Source: Bacteroidales bacterium (GTDB taxonomy: Bacteria > Bacteroidota > Bacteroidia > Bacteroidales > UBA4181). Taken from it: DNA of 14,025 nucleotides. Each line of letters begins with the position of its first letter. The stretch's first letter is position 1. Below the pieces are notes generated by a model. That model worked only from the letters and a program-made list of their open reading frames with translations. It searched no databases and had not been told where the DNA came from. Positions 13,801 through 14,025 of this stretch are shown here, in pieces. The DNA lies in the NCBI GenBank assembly GCA_031259205.1, contig JAIRLS010000251.1, forward strand, positions 1 to 14,025, given 5' to 3'. The translations under genes were made by a program, and so were the position numbers.

Positions 13801-14025
13801 TTATTCGCTTTTCACTGCTTTTAGCGTTTTTACCTTCCCGTCTTTTTCGAGGCGGAAGAAATACAGTCCTGCGGGCAGGCGTTCCAGATGAACGGTTTCG
13901 TCCGCGCCGGTCGGTTTTCGGACGTGGACGGCGGCGCCGCCGGACGTGAACACCCGCAACGTCCAGCCTTCGGCGCCCGTGAGGTGCAATGCGCCGGCAA
14001 AGGGGTTGGGGTAAAGGCGGAACGT
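13801..14025 (-). CDS. secreted protein with T9SS C-terminal sorting domain (partial)
   Basis: The minus frame is open from the window edge to a TAA at 13803-13801 and gives the last 74 residues of a larger protein. The fragment begins TFRLYPNPFAGALHL, the YPNPF motif that opens type A T9SS sorting domains. It continues through a short beta-rich stretch to LPAGLYFFRLEKDG and a basic KTLKAVK end. Such domains direct cargo through the type IX secretion system and are removed or anchored at the cell surface. The enzymatic part lies beyond the window, so the function of the cargo is unknown. The TTG at 13989 is not a start, because the frame continues upstream in family-like sequence. It converges on xylB across the composite repeat. 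Confidence 0.9.
   Translation of the reverse strand, partial: TFRLYPNPFAGALHLTGAEGWTLRVFTSGGAAVHVRKPTGADETVHLERLPAGLYFFRLEKDGKVKTLKAVKSE

Overview
The window reads as a chromosomal segment of a Bacteroidota bacterium, most likely order Bacteroidales. Three signals point there. Putative promoters carry the phylum's -7 element TAnnTTTG instead of TATAAT. The partial gene at the right edge has a type IX secretion (T9SS) C-terminal sorting domain with a YPNPF motif. The gene set also fits: a two-component-style propeller/Y_Y_Y sensor, a Nudix-family sugar regulator beside xylB, and a Zymomonas-type glutaminyl cyclase. Base composition is moderate and even, and none of the large genes looks foreign.

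Layout. Positions 1-120 hold the C-terminus of an unrecognised + strand protein. Positions 121-863 are about 750 bp without a convincing intact gene. They hold inverted repeats, a 72-nt almost perfectly paired hairpin, one copy of a dispersed repeat and possible decayed coding fragments. Positions 892-4173 encode a 1093-residue exported membrane protein: a double beta-propeller sensor, Y_Y_Y domain, one transmembrane helix, a coiled coil and a SpoIIE/PP2C phosphatase. Tail to tail with it, and only 15 bp away, is a minus-strand pair: purE (purine synthesis) followed by a glutaminyl-peptide cyclotransferase. A divergent regulatory region of about 480 bp (5870-6349) separates purE from carB, the large subunit of carbamoyl-phosphate synthetase. 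carB is followed after 26 bp by leuS, which keeps only its N-terminal 526 recognisable residues. Next comes a Nudix-related transcriptional regulator with a degenerate Nudix box, 25 bp ahead of xylB (xylulokinase). After xylB lies a 252-bp composite repeat bounded by 16-bp perfect inverted repeats. Inside it are nine tandem 13-bp units and several strong hairpins. The window ends in the minus-strand T9SS cargo gene.

How the genes relate. purE and carB serve purine, pyrimidine and arginine precursor supply from divergent promoters. The regulator-xylB pair is a pentose module. The cyclotransferase probably caps exported proteins whose mature N-terminus is Gln. The propeller sensor in this window has a predicted ANA|Q cleavage site and is itself a candidate substrate.

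Most notable observations: (1) leuS is an editing-competent N-terminal fragment with no KMSKS loop or anticodon-binding domain, abutting an unrelated sugar operon; (2) the two intergenic repeat regions at opposite ends share a 24-bp core (23/24 identical) in opposite orientation, which indicates a dispersed repeat family; (3) a complex nested repeat follows xylB; (4) CarB resembles the eukaryotic CAD type and has no adjacent carA. I found no convincing new defence or CRISPR-like system.
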